Under the pieces are notes generated by a model. That model was not told where the DNA came from, did not search any database, and saw only the letters and a list, made by a program, of their open reading frames with translations. The position numbers were made by a program, and so were the translations under genes. Source: DASXKD01 sp963703605 (GTDB lineage Bacteria > Actinomycetota > Actinomycetes > Streptosporangiales > Streptosporangiaceae). From it: a stretch of DNA of 64,000 nt. Each line of letters starts with the position of its first letter. Position 1 is the stretch's first letter. Below, one piece after another: positions 34,716 to 44,185 of this stretch. The stretch is taken from the NCBI GenBank assembly GCA_963703605.1, contig CAVPFC010000061.1, forward strand, positions 1-64,000, written 5' to 3'.

Positions 34716-36251
34716 ATGGACTCCTGGCGTGCCGCGACCCTCCCCTCCCTGCCCGGGACCGGCCCGGAACCGTACCTGACCAACACGGCGACCGGGCAGC
34801 TGACCCTGGCCGCGGCCGGGCCGGCGGCGTCGCTGTACGCGTGCGGGATCACCCCCTACGACGCGACACACGTCGGGCACGCGGCGACCTACCTCGCCTG
34901 GGACCTGCTGGTCCGGGGCTGGCTGGACGCCGGCCACGACGTGGTTTACGTGCAGAACGTGACCGACGTGGACGACCCGCTGCTCGAGCGCGCCGACCGC
35001 GACGGCGAGGACTGGCGGGAGCTGGCGGCCCGGGAGATCGCGCGGTACCGCTCGGACATGACGGCGCTGCGCATCCTGCCGCCCACCCACCTGGTCGGCG
35101 CGGTGGAGGCGCTGCCGCTGATCGAGCGGTTCAACCAGGCGCTGGCCGACCGGGGGGCGCTGTACGAGCTGGAGCGCGACCTCTACTTCTCCCGCGCGGC
35201 CGACCCCGCGTTCGGGACCGTGTCGCACCTGGACCCGGCGACGATGCTGGAGCTGTCCGCCGAGCGGGGCGGCGACCCGGCCAGGCCGGGGAAGAAGGAT
35301 CCGCTCGACCCGCTGGTCTGGCTAGCGGCGCGGCCGGGGGAGCCGTCCTGGGAGTCCCCGTTCGGGCCCGGGCGGCCGGGCTGGCACGTGGAGTGCGCGG
35401 CGATCGCGACGTCCTATCTGGGGCCGGTCTTCGACGTCCAGGCCGGCGGGTCCGACCTGGTCTACCCGCATCACGAGTTCAGCGCCTCGCACGCGAGGGT
35501 GGCGTTCGCCAACCCCCCCAGGGTCGGGGACAGGGAGCGCGAAGCGTGGGGGGCGGGGAAAGCCCGGGGGCGGGAGCGCCGGCCGGGGGCGGGAGCGCGA
35601 AGCGCGGGGGGCGGGGAAAGCAGAGCGTGGGGGGCGGGGAAGGCAGAGCGCGGGGGCCGGGAAAGCAGAGCTTTCGCGCGCGTGTACGTGCACTCGGGCA
35701 TGGTGCGGCTGGACGGCGAGAAGATGTCCAAGTCGCTGGGGAACCTGGTCTTCGTGTCCCGCCTGGTGGCCGACGGCGCCGACCCGATGGCCATCCGGCT
35801 GGCGATCATGAGCCACCGGTACCGGATGGACTGGGACTGGACCGCAGCCGGGCTGGCCTCCGCGCAGGACCGGTTGGACCGCTGGCGGGCCGCGGTGACC
35901 CGCGCGCTGTCCGGCGGAGAGCCGGCCGGGCCGGGTTCCGCCGCAGGCGGTGGCTTCGTGGCAGCCTTGGCCGGTGCGGTGGGGTCGGGGCCAGCAGAGC
36001 GTGGGGCGGCGGGGCCGGGGCCAGCAGAGCGCGGGACGGCGGGGCCGGGGCTGGCACTGCCGCCGGCGGAGAGCGTGCTCGCCGCGGTCCGGGAGCGGAT
36101 CGCCGACGACCTCGACGCACCGGGTGCGCTGGCCGCCGTGGACGCCTGGGCCACAGCGGTCCTCGGCGCACCCATGCTGCCGCCGGGCCTGGCCGGGCCG
36201 GCCGGACTGGTCCGGGACACCGTGGACGCCCTCCTTGGCGTCACCCTCTGA
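34716..36251 (+). CDS. mshC: Cysteine:GlcN-Ins ligase (mycothiol synthesis) with an in-frame repeat insertion
   Basis: 511 aa, against about 410-420 usual. MshC joins cysteine to GlcN-Ins in mycothiol synthesis. The class I synthetase motifs are present: ACGITPYDATHVGHAATYL (HIGH-type, near residue 45), GWHVECAAIATSYLGPVFD and GEKMSKSLGN near 332. Between ASHARVAFANPPR and FARVYVHSGMV lie about 50 extra residues (265-318) of Gly/Arg/Glu-rich repeat, encoded by a G-rich minisatellite. A second, related tract (GSGPAERGAAGPGPAERG) sits near residue 430. The catalytic motifs on both sides are intact, so activity is plausible. It is followed by FTR1 in convergent orientation. Confidence 0.9.
   Translation: MDSWRAATLPSLPGTGPEPYLTNTATGQLTLAAAGPAASLYACGITPYDATHVGHAATYLAWDLLVRGWLDAGHDVVYVQNVTDVDDPLLERADRDGEDWRELAAREIARYRSDMTALRILPPTHLVGAVEALPLIERFNQALADRGALYELERDLYFSRAADPAFGTVSHLDPATMLELSAERGGDPARPGKKDPLDPLVWLAARPGEPSWESPFGPGRPGWHVECAAIATSYLGPVFDVQAGGSDLVYPHHEFSASHARVAFANPPRVGDREREAWGAGKARGRERRPGAGARSAGGGESRAWGAGKAERGGRESRAFARVYVHSGMVRLDGEKMSKSLGNLVFVSRLVADGADPMAIRLAIMSHRYRMDWDWTAAGLASAQDRLDRWRAAVTRALSGGEPAGPGSAAGGGFVAALAGAVGSGPAERGAAGPGPAERGTAGPGLALPPAESVLAAVRERIADDLDAPGALAAVDAWATAVLGAPMLPPGLAGPAGLVRDTVDALLGVTL
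35521..35672 (+). repeat. G-rich minisatellite inside mshC
   Basis: About 150 bp of degenerate units with cores such as GCAGAGCGTGGGGGGCGGGG and GGGAGCGCGAAGCG. Many runs of three or more G on the coding strand could form quadruplexes. It stays in frame within the mshC ligase domain. A shorter tract of the same unit lies at about 35985-36060. Confidence 0.75.
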
Positions 36252-36270
36252 CGGCGCTCCCGCGGCTGGG

Positions 36271-37104
36271 CTACTGCGTTTCGGGCGTGCCTGTCCGGCC
36301 GAGCCTGGGCCGGAGCTTGAGGTACGCCACGATGACGATGGCGAGGTAGCCGACGTACATCAGCAGTTGCAGCGCGGTGGGGGCGTCGCTGTAGCCGAAG
36401 AAGCTGTGCAGGACGTCGCCGAACGAGCTGGCTTCGGACAGGAACCTGGTCGTGTGCCACAGCGGCGAGTTCAGCATCGGCAGCCAGCCGAGCTGCTGCA
36501 TGTTCTCCACCGCGTCGGCGACCAGGCCGGCGGCGAAGATCATGAGCAGCACGCCGATGATCGTGAAGAACCTGGACAGCTTGATCTGGTGCCCCAGCCG
36601 GTAGATCACGAAGGCGACGCACAGCGCACCGGCCAGCCCGATCGCCGCACCGGCCAGCGCGCCGCTGGTGGAGGTGGAGAAGACGATGGCGAGCGTGAAC
36701 ACCACGGTCTCCAGGCCCTCGCGCCCGACCGCCTGGAACGCCAGCAGCGCCAGGCCCCACCTGGCCCGCCCGTCGAGCGCCGCGTCGGCGCGGGACCGCA
36801 GCTCCTTGGACAGGCTCCGGGCGTGGTTGCGCATCCAGAAGGTCATGTACGTCAGGACCGCCGCCGCCACCAGGTAGGTACAGGTCTCGAAGATGATCTG
36901 CGCCCGGGAGCCGTCGTAGCTGCGGATCGTCTCGTACGCCACCACTCCGCCCGCCCCGGCCAGGATCAGCGCGGCGCCCACCCCGAGGAAGATGTCGCGG
37001 AAGTGGTCGCGGCGGCCGATGCGGTTGAGGTAGGCCAGCAAGATCGCGACGATCATGCTGGCCTCGACGCCCTCCCGCAGGAAGATGACGAACGTCGCTA
37101 GCAA
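36271..37104 (-). CDS. FTR1-family iron permease
   Basis: 277 aa, seven membrane helices. Both iron-binding REGLE-type motifs are present: FLREGVEASM (residues 8-17) and GREGLETVVF (near 126). Such EfeU/FTR1 permeases import iron. No EfeO or EfeB gene is adjacent. The start is TTG 37104. An iron box lies 21 bp upstream, so iron starvation should induce it. Confidence 0.9.
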   Translation of the reverse strand: MLATFVIFLREGVEASMIVAILLAYLNRIGRRDHFRDIFLGVGAALILAGAGGVVAYETIRSYDGSRAQIIFETCTYLVAAAVLTYMTFWMRNHARSLSKELRSRADAALDGRARWGLALLAFQAVGREGLETVVFTLAIVFSTSTSGALAGAAIGLAGALCVAFVIYRLGHQIKLSRFFTIIGVLLMIFAAGLVADAVENMQQLGWLPMLNSPLWHTTRFLSEASSFGDVLHSFFGYSDAPTALQLLMYVGYLAIVIVAYLKLRPRLGRTGTPETQ

Positions 37105-37124
37105 AGCACCTGGCTCCCATGGTG

Positions 37125-37143
37125 TGAGGTAAGGCTTACCTTA
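37125..37143. promoter_or_regulatory. DtxR/IdeR-type iron box
   Basis: TGAGGTAAGGCTTACCTTA, a 19-bp near-perfect palindrome close to the DtxR/IdeR consensus (TTAGGTTAGGCTAACCTAA). It lies just upstream of the leftward FTR1 gene and would repress it when Fe(II) is plentiful. Confidence 0.82.
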
Positions 37144-37369
37144 GTATGCCCGTTCCCGGTGCTGTCAGCCGATCCGGGTTGAACCATAGATGAAGGTTCG
37201 CCCCGTTCGCACGCCGCGGTCCCGGCACACCCTGGCCTGGTAGCCCGATGGCCACGCCTTGTCAAGAGCCTCTTGGCCAGCCGTGGACGGCCGCGCGCAA
37301 CGTGCGCGGTTATCCACAGAACGCGCCGCGGCCCTCGTCCGGCGCGCCCGGGCGAACCAGCCTGGACGC

Positions 37370-38605
37370 ATGGAAACCGAACAGCCATCAGGCAATCCCG
37401 TTCCCCGCGCCGATGCCGGGCCCGGCTCATCCACGCCCGGCCAGGCTACCTCCCCGCTCCGGGCGTCCCGGCCCCGCCGGGCCGTACCCGCTCGCGCCCC
37501 GGCGCGGAGTTCCCGGATCCCCCCGCCCGCCTGGGGCGAACCAGGCTCGCGGCCGGAGCCCGAAGGGGTGAAGCCCCGGGTCCGGGTCAGCTCGCCGGCC
37601 GACGTCCTGGCGGTCGTGCCGCACCTGCTTGGCTTCCATCCCGCGCAGAGCTTCGTGGTGCTCGGTGCCGGGGGCCCACGGCGGCAGGTGGAACTCGGCT
37701 TCCGGTATGACCTGCCCGACCCGCCGGACGCGGCGACGGCGGCGGATATCGCCAGCCACGCCGTGGCGGTGCTCACCGAGCGGCGGGCCGGCACGGTGAT
37801 CGGCATCGGCTACGGCCCGGGGCCGCTGGTCACGCCCGTCGCTGACGCGCTGGCGGCCGCGGTGCGGCGCAGCCGCCTGCGGCTGTGGGAGCTGCTGCGG
37901 GTCTCCGGCGGCCGCTACTGGTCGTATTTATGCCGCAACCCGGACTGCTGCCCGGCGGACGGCACCCCCTTCGACTACCCCACCCACCCGGTGGCGGCGG
38001 CCATGACCGTGGCCGGGCTCGCCGCCTACCCGGACCGGCAGGCGCTCGCGCGGACCCTCGCCCCGCTGGGCGGGACGGCCGCGCAGGCGATGGACCAGGC
38101 CATCGAGCGCGCGGCCGCGGCGGCGCAGGCCACGGTGGACCGGGCGCGGCGGGACCGGGCCGGCAACCCGCTGCGGCCCGCGATCGACGCGGGCCGCCGC
38201 GCGGTGCGGGACGCGATCGGCCTCTACCGCGGCGGCGGCGCGATCACCGACGCCGACCGGTTCGCCACGCTCGCGGTCGCCCTGGTGCACCTGCCCGTGC
38301 GGGACGACGCGTGGGCCCGGATGGTGCCCGAGCACCGCGAGGCGCACCTGAGGCTGTGGGCCGACATCGTGCGCCGGGCGAGCGGCCCGTGGCTGCCCGC
38401 GCCCGCCTCGCTGCTCGCCTTCACCGCCTGGCAGGCCGGTGACGGGACGCTCGCCAACGTGGCGCTGGACCGGGCGCTCGCCGCCGATCCGGACTACTCC
38501 ATGGCCCGGCTGCTGCGCGACATTCTCGCCGCGGGAGTGCCGCCCTCGCAGGCCCGGCTGCCGATGACCCCGGAGGAGGTCGAGCAGAGCTACGACCGGG
38601 ACTAG
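37370..38605 (+). CDS. DUF4192 domain protein
   Basis: 411 aa. Recognised by the domain opening VSSPADVLAVVPHLLGFHP (near residue 75) and later FDYPTHPVAAAMTVAGLA. Its function is unknown; it is widespread in actinobacteria. The first 70 residues are Pro/Ala/Arg-rich and probably disordered. An ATG at 37370 was chosen; no strong ribosome site separates it from upstream starts. The region 37144-37369 upstream holds no other recognisable element. Confidence 0.82.
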   Translation: METEQPSGNPVPRADAGPGSSTPGQATSPLRASRPRRAVPARAPARSSRIPPPAWGEPGSRPEPEGVKPRVRVSSPADVLAVVPHLLGFHPAQSFVVLGAGGPRRQVELGFRYDLPDPPDAATAADIASHAVAVLTERRAGTVIGIGYGPGPLVTPVADALAAAVRRSRLRLWELLRVSGGRYWSYLCRNPDCCPADGTPFDYPTHPVAAAMTVAGLAAYPDRQALARTLAPLGGTAAQAMDQAIERAAAAAQATVDRARRDRAGNPLRPAIDAGRRAVRDAIGLYRGGGAITDADRFATLAVALVHLPVRDDAWARMVPEHREAHLRLWADIVRRASGPWLPAPASLLAFTAWQAGDGTLANVALDRALAADPDYSMARLLRDILAAGVPPSQARLPMTPEEVEQSYDRD

Positions 38606-38741
38606 CGCAAGTTACCGCAGGGTAGACTCGCTCAGCCCCGCCTTGGCCGATCTGGAGCTTGCCGTGCTGGGCCAGGCCCGGTCATCCTCAATGCAGGCAC
38701 CATCGATGCGGGGCCAGGCCGCGGACGGAGAAAGGGTTGAC

Positions 38742-40214
38742 GTGACGGGTATCGCGATGGGCGGAGGACGTCCCGAACCGGCCGGTCCGGGCACGGCAGC
38801 GCCGCGCCGTCCCGCTGCCGGCGGCGGTGGCCGCGGAGCACCAGGCCGCGGTGGAGGCGCTCCGCCGGTCCTATGCGGCCCTGCCGCCCGGCGCCCCGGT
38901 CCGGCTGGCCAAGCGCACCTCCAACCTGTTCCGGTTCCGCGACCCGGTGCCGGGCGCGGCCGCGCGCGGGCCCGCCGCGGCACCAGGGCTCGACGTGTCC
39001 GCGTTCCACACCGTGCTGCACGTGGACCCGGCAGCGCGGCAGGCCGTGGTCGGCGGCATGACCACCTACGAGGACCTGGCCGACGCGACCCTGCGCCACG
39101 GCCTCATGCCGCTGGTGGTGCCGCAGCTCAAGACGATCACGCTGGGCGGCGCGGTGACCGGCCTCGGCATCGAATCGACCTCGCTGCGCAACGGGCTGCC
39201 GCACGAGTCGGTCACCGCGATGGAGATCCTCACCGGCGACGGGCGGGTGGTGACCGCGGCCCCCGACGGCGAGCACGCCGACCTGTACCGCGGCTTCCCG
39301 AACTCCTACGGCACGCTGGGCTACGCCCTGTCGCTCACCATCGAACTGGAGCCGGTGGCACCGTTCGTGCACCTGCGCCACTTCGCCTTCACCAGCCCAG
39401 AGGCGTGCATGGACGCGGTCGGCCAGATCGCCGCGGACGGCAGCCTGGACGGCCACCGCGCCGACTTCGTGGACGGCACCGCGTTCGGCCTCGACGAGAT
39501 CTACCTGACGGTGGGCGCGTACAGCGACGTCGCGCCCTGGCGCAGCGACTACACCGGCCAGCACATCTACTACCAGTCGGTGCGCGGCCCGCGGGAGGAC
39601 TTCCTCACCATCCGCGACTACCTGTGGCGCTGGGACACCGACTGGTTCTGGTGCTCGCGGGCGTTCGGCGTGCAGCACCCGGCGATCCGCAGGCTCTGGC
39701 CGCGCCGGTACCGGCGTTCCGACGTCTACCGGGCCCTGGTCGCCTTCGACCGCCGTCACCGGCCTGTACGACACGCTCAACGCCAACCGCGGCCGCCCGC
39801 CGCGCGAGTCGGTGATCCAGGACGTGGAGATCCCGCTCGATCGGTGCGCGGAGTTCCACCGTTTCTTCGCGGCCGAGGTCGGCATGAGCCCGGTGTGGCT
39901 GTGCCCGCTGCGGCTGCGCAGCGGCAGTTCGTGGCCGCTGTACCCGCTGAAGCCGGGTGGGGTGTACGTGAACTTCGGCTTCTGGGGGACCGTGGCGCTG
40001 CCCGCCGGGGCAGCGGGACGGCTACCACAACCGCCTGGTCGAGGCGGAGGTGGCCGCGCTTGGCGGCTCCAAGGGGCTGTATTCGACGTCGTTCTACTCC
40101 GAGGAGGAGTTCTGGGCCGCGTACAACGGCCCGGCCTACGCCCGGCTCAAGGCCGCCTACGACGGCGGCGGGAAGCTGGCCGGGCTGTATGACAAGTGCG
40201 TGCGTGGCCGGTAG
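38742..40214 (+). CDS. FAD-linked oxidase (D-arabinono-lactone / DHCR24-like), three frame breaks
   Basis: About 489 aa after correction. PCMH-type FAD domain: GGMTTYEDLADATLRHGL, PQLKTITLGGAVTGLGIEST and NSYGTLGYALSLTIELEPV. The C-terminal half (DVEIPLDRCAEFHRFFA; PGGVYVNFGFWG) belongs to the same family. Frames change near 38757, 39755 and 40012, each fitting one extra base; the total of three keeps the length a multiple of three. The GTG at 38742 gives a start MTGIA...WAEDVPNRPVR after correction. It sits directly upstream of a cyclopropane synthase, a pairing common in actinomycetes, possibly for modifying acyl chains (for example 10-methyl fatty acids: BfaA-type reductase with a BfaB-type methylase). 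Confidence 0.82.
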
Positions 40215-40251
40215 CACCGCACCGCAGGGACCGCAGGGAAGGATGGCAGGC

Positions 40252-41531
40252 ATGGCGCTGGCCGATGTGTTCGAGAGGATCGCCGGGCCGGACGCGCCGG
40301 TGGAGTTCCGCGCCTACGACGGAAGCTCGTCCGGCCCCCCCGGGGCGCCGGTACGGATCACGATCAGGTCCCCGGTCGCCACCTCCTACCTCGCCCAGGC
40401 CCCGGGATCGCTCGGCCTGGCCCGCGCCTACGTGTCCGGCCACATCGACGTGGACGGCGACATGTACACCGCGCTCGCCCGGATGGCCCAGGCGCAGGAG
40501 GTGCACCTGGACGTGGGCGAGCGGCTGCGCCTGCTGGGTGAGCTCGGCGGGCCCAAGCTGCTGTTCCCGCGGGTGCCCCCGCCGCCGCAGGAGGTGCGGA
40601 TCCGGCGCCGCTGGACGGGCGGGCAGCGGCACTCCAAGGGCCGGGACGCCAGCGCCATCTCGCACCACTACGACGTGTCCAACACCTTCTACGAGTGGGT
40701 GCTCGGGCCGTCGATGGCCTACACCTGCGCTTGCTACTCCCGCGAGGACGCGTCGCTGGAGGAGGCGCAGGACTACAAGCACGACCTGGTCGCCAGGAAG
40801 CTGGCGCTCAAGCCCGGGATGCGGCTCCTGGACGTCGGCTGCGGCTGGGGCGGCATGGTGCGGCACGCCGCCCGCGAGTACGGCGTCAAGGCGCTCGGGG
40901 TCACCCTGTCGGCGCAGCAGGCGGCGTGGGGGCAGCAGGCGATCGAGCGGCAGGGGCTGTCCGGGCTGGCCGAGGTGCGCCACCTCGACTACCGGGACGT
41001 GTCCGGAGACCGCCTTCGACGCGGTGAGCTCGATCGGGCTGACCGAGCACATCGGCAAGGCCAAGCTGCCCGGGTTACTTCGGGTTCCTGTTCGGCAAGC
41101 TGAAGCCCGGCGGCCGGCTGCTCAACCACTGCATCACCCGGCCGGACGACGCCGGGCCGGCCCGCGTGGCGGGCGGGTTCATCAACCGGTACGTGTTCCC
41201 CGACGGCGAGCTGGAAGGGCCCGGCCACCTGGTGTCGGTGATGAACAGCGCCGGCTTCGAGATCCGGCACGAGGAGAACCTGCGCGAGCACTACGCCATG
41301 ACGCTGGCCGCCTGGTGCGCGAACCTGGACGCCCACTGGGACGAGGCGGTCGCCGAGGTGGGCCAGGGCACCGCCCGGGTCTGGCGGCTGTACATGGCCG
41401 GCTCGCGGCTCGGCTTCGACCGCAACGTGATCGAGCTCCACCAGATCCTGGGCGTCAAGCTCGCCGCCGACGGCACCTCCGGCATGCCGCTGCGCCCCGA
41501 CTGGGAGGCGGCGGTCGCCCGCGTCGGGTAG
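40252..41531 (+). CDS. Cyclopropane-fatty-acid-synthase family methyltransferase, two frame breaks
   Basis: About 425 aa after correction. SAM-dependent methyl transfer to an unsaturated phospholipid acyl chain. Motifs are SAISHHYDVSNTFYEWVLG, MAYTCACYSREDASLEEAQ and the SAM loop LLDVGCGWGGMVRHAA. SSIGLTEHIGKAKLPG follows in the next frame and YFGFLFGKLKPGGRLLNH in the third. The breaks near 41008 and 41078 both fit one extra base. The ATG at 40252 follows GGAAGG. With the FAD oxidase upstream it may make 10-methyl branched fatty acids, as in mycobacterial BfaAB/UmaA-type systems; this is inference. Confidence 0.85.
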
Positions 41532-41699
41532 CTGTCGCACCTTGGCCTGGCCGCGGTAGACCCGGTCCGCCGGGCACATGGCGCAGGCCCATCGACGCGG
41601 AGGCAGGAACCGGGCGCCACGAACGTGGGCAAGACCGGGACCGCCACCCGGTAAGGGGGCGTGGAGGGGGCGACGCATGCCCTTGACCGCAACGGGAGA

Positions 41700-42985
41700 A
41701 TGGCTTGGTGGAATCCTCGCGCTCTCGGCCGACGCGACGTCGTCCTGCTCGGCTCGACCGGTTCCATCGGGACCCAGGCCGCCGACGTCGATCCGGCGCA
41801 ACCCCGGCCGGTTCCGGGTGGTCGGGCTGGCCGCCGGGCGGCGGCAACCCCGGCCTGCTGGCGGCCCAGGCGCTGGAGTTCGGCGCCGCGGTGGTGGCCG
41901 TGGACCGGGAATCGGCCGCCGGTGAGGTGCGGGACGCACTGGCGGCGCTCGCCGGGCAGGCCGGCCAGCGGGCAGGCAGCCGGGCCGCTGCCGCACGGTG
42001 CTGGCGGGCCCGGACGCCGTGGCCGAGGTCGCGGCCTGGCCCGCCGACGTGGTGCTGAACGCGGTGACCGGGTTCGGCGGCCTCGACCGCCACGCTCGCC
42101 GCGCTCCGGACGCGGGCCGGATGCTCGCGCTGGCCAACAAGGAATCCCTGATCGTCGGCGGGCCGCTGGTCGCCGGGCTGGCCGCGCCCGGCCAGATCGT
42201 TCCCGTCGACTCCGAGCACTCCGCGATCGCGCAGTGCCTGCGCGGCGGCAGCGCCGGGCGAGGTGGCGCGGCTCGTGCTGACCGCCAGCGGCGGCCCGTT
42301 CCGCGGCCGCAGCCGCGCGGAACTGGACGGCGTCACCCCGGAGCAGGCGCTGGCCCATCCCACCTGGAACATGGGCCCGGTCATCACGATCAACTCCGCC
42401 ACGCTGGTCAACAAGGGGCTCGAGGTCATCGAGGCGCACCTGCTGTTCGGGCTCGGGTTCGACAGGATCGCGGTGGTCGTCCACCCGCAGTCGGTCATCC
42501 ACTCGATGGTCGAGTTCACCGACGGGTCGACGATCGCCCAGGCCAGCCCGCCCGACATGCGGATCCCGATCGCGCTCGCGCTGGGCTGGCCGGACCGGGT
42601 GGCCGGGGCCGCGCCGGCCATCGACTGGTCGACCGCGCACACCTGGACCTTCGAGCCGCTCGACGAGGAGGCGTTTCCCGCGGTCGCGCTCGCCCGCGCC
42701 GCCGGGCAGGCGGGCGGGACCGCGCCCGCCGTGTACAACGCCGCCAACGAGGTGTGCGTGGCCGCCTTCATGTCCGGCACGCTCCCGTTCGCCGGGATCG
42801 TGGACACCGTGGCGCGGGTAGTCTCGGAAGCCGATAGCGCGCGGGGGACGCGGTGACCCTGGCCGACGTGCGTGCCGCCGACAGACTGGGCGCGGGCCCG
42901 GGCCGCAGAACTGGCTGCCACCTGGGGGCACCGCGCGCATTACGTGGTGGGCGCGGCATCGAAGAGGGGAGGGTCGCCCGGATGA
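41700..42985 (+). CDS. dxr: 1-deoxy-D-xylulose-5-phosphate reductoisomerase, eight frame breaks
   Basis: About 427 aa after correction (IspC, second step of the MEP isoprenoid pathway). Fragments in order: VVLLGSTGSIGTQAADV, IRRNPGRFRVVGLAAG, GGNPGLLAAQALEFGAA, VLAGPDAVAEVAAWPADVV, LALANKESLIVGGPLVAG, VDSEHSAIAQCLRGG, ARLVLTASGGPFRGRS and NSATLVNKGLEVIEAHLLF. After RVVSEADSAR the protein continues LTLADV-like (VTLADVRAAD) and WARARAAELAATWGH. Breaks lie near 41787, 41837, 41990, 42085, 42110, 42258, 42846 and 42888. Five fit an extra base and three a missing base, and the net correction gives a multiple of three. The true stop (42983-42985) overlaps the rseP ATG. The start at ATG 41700 is uncertain. 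Confidence 0.87.
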
Positions 42986-44173
42986 GCTTCTTGCTGGGCG
43001 TCGTCATCTTCATCGTGGCGCTGCTCGTCTCGGTCATGCTGCACGAGGGCGGGCACTTCGTCACGGCCAAGATGTTCGGCATGAAGGTCACCCAGTTCTT
43101 CGTCGGCTTCGGGCCGACGATCTGGTCCACGCAAAGGGGCGAGACCGAATACGGCATCAAGGCGATCCCGGCCGGTGGGTTCAACAAGATCGTCGGAATG
43201 ACCGAGCTCGAGGACGTGGATCCGGCCGACGAGCCGCGGTCGTTCCGCAGGCAAGCTGGGTGGAAGCGCATCATCGTGCTCGCCGCCGGGTCGTTCATGC
43301 ACTTCGTTCTCGCGCTGTTCCTGCTGTTCGTGGTCGCCTCCGGGATCGGCCTGGAGACCGTCAGCAGCACGACCGCGGTCGGCGCGGTCGAGCCCTGCGT
43401 GCCCAAGAACGTGGACTCCTCCTGTGTCTCGGGCGATCCCTCGTCCCCGGCCAAGAAGGCGGGCCTGCACGCTGGCGACAAGATCGTCAGCGTCGGCGGG
43501 CATCCCCGTGCACAACTGGACCGAGATGGGCAAGGCCATCCAGAGCCAGACGCCCGGCCACCCGGTTGCGGTCGTGGTGGAACGGCACGGGCAGCGGGTG
43601 ACGCTGCACCCGTCGCTGGCCAGGCTCAAGGGCAAAGGGACCACCCTGGGGATCTACGCGAAGACCGTGTTCCAGCGGAGCGGCCCGGTATCCGCGATCT
43701 CCTACGCGGGCCACGAGTGGTGGACGATGCTGAGCGGGTCGGCCCAGGTCGCGGCCAGCCTGCCCCGGGCCATCTTCCACGCGGGTGACCTGTTCACCAA
43801 GAACCGCGCCCGCGTCCCCGGCGGGCAGGTCACCAGCGTGGTCGGCGCGGGAGACGTGACGGGGCAGGTGCTCGCGGCCAAGATCAGCTGGCAGCCCAAG
43901 GTCGACCTGGTGCTGCTGATCATCGCGTCGCTGAACATCTTCGTGGGCGCTTTCAACCTGCTCCCGCTGCTTCCCATGGATGGCGGGCACATCGCCGTGG
44001 TGATCTACGAGCGGGTCCGTGCCTGGCTCGCTAGGCTGCGCGGGAAGCCCGACCCCGGCCCGGCCGACTACCGGCGGCTCATCCCGGTGAGCGTTGGGGT
44101 GTTTGCTTTGCTGGTCGGTGTCGGACTGCTTTTGGTCTTGGCTGACATCTTCAATCCCCTCCACATCCAGTGA
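42982..44173 (+). CDS. rseP: Site-2 intramembrane zinc protease, one frame break
   Basis: About 396 aa. The zinc motif HEGGH is in VSVMLHEGGHFVTAKMFG (near residue 22). A PDZ domain lies between residues 130 and 250, and LLPLLPMDGGHIAVVIYE carries the second metal ligand near the C-terminus. It cleaves anti-sigma factors or other membrane substrates. The frame changes near 43502: SVGG then IPVHNWTEMGKAIQ, fitting one extra C. It starts inside the corrected dxr stop (ATGA) and is followed 12 bp later by ispG, giving a dxr-rseP-ispG operon. Confidence 0.92.
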
Positions 44174-44185
44174 GGCAATAACCAC

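Noticed and set aside
38827..41103. Natural fusion of FAD oxidase and cyclopropane synthase
   Set aside because: Between them the frame is nonsense, and both proteins resume in other frames with their own stop and start.
41700..42985. dxr as a true pseudogene
   Set aside because: Eight indels but no loss of conserved residues, intact operon partners and an essential pathway; sequence error is simpler.
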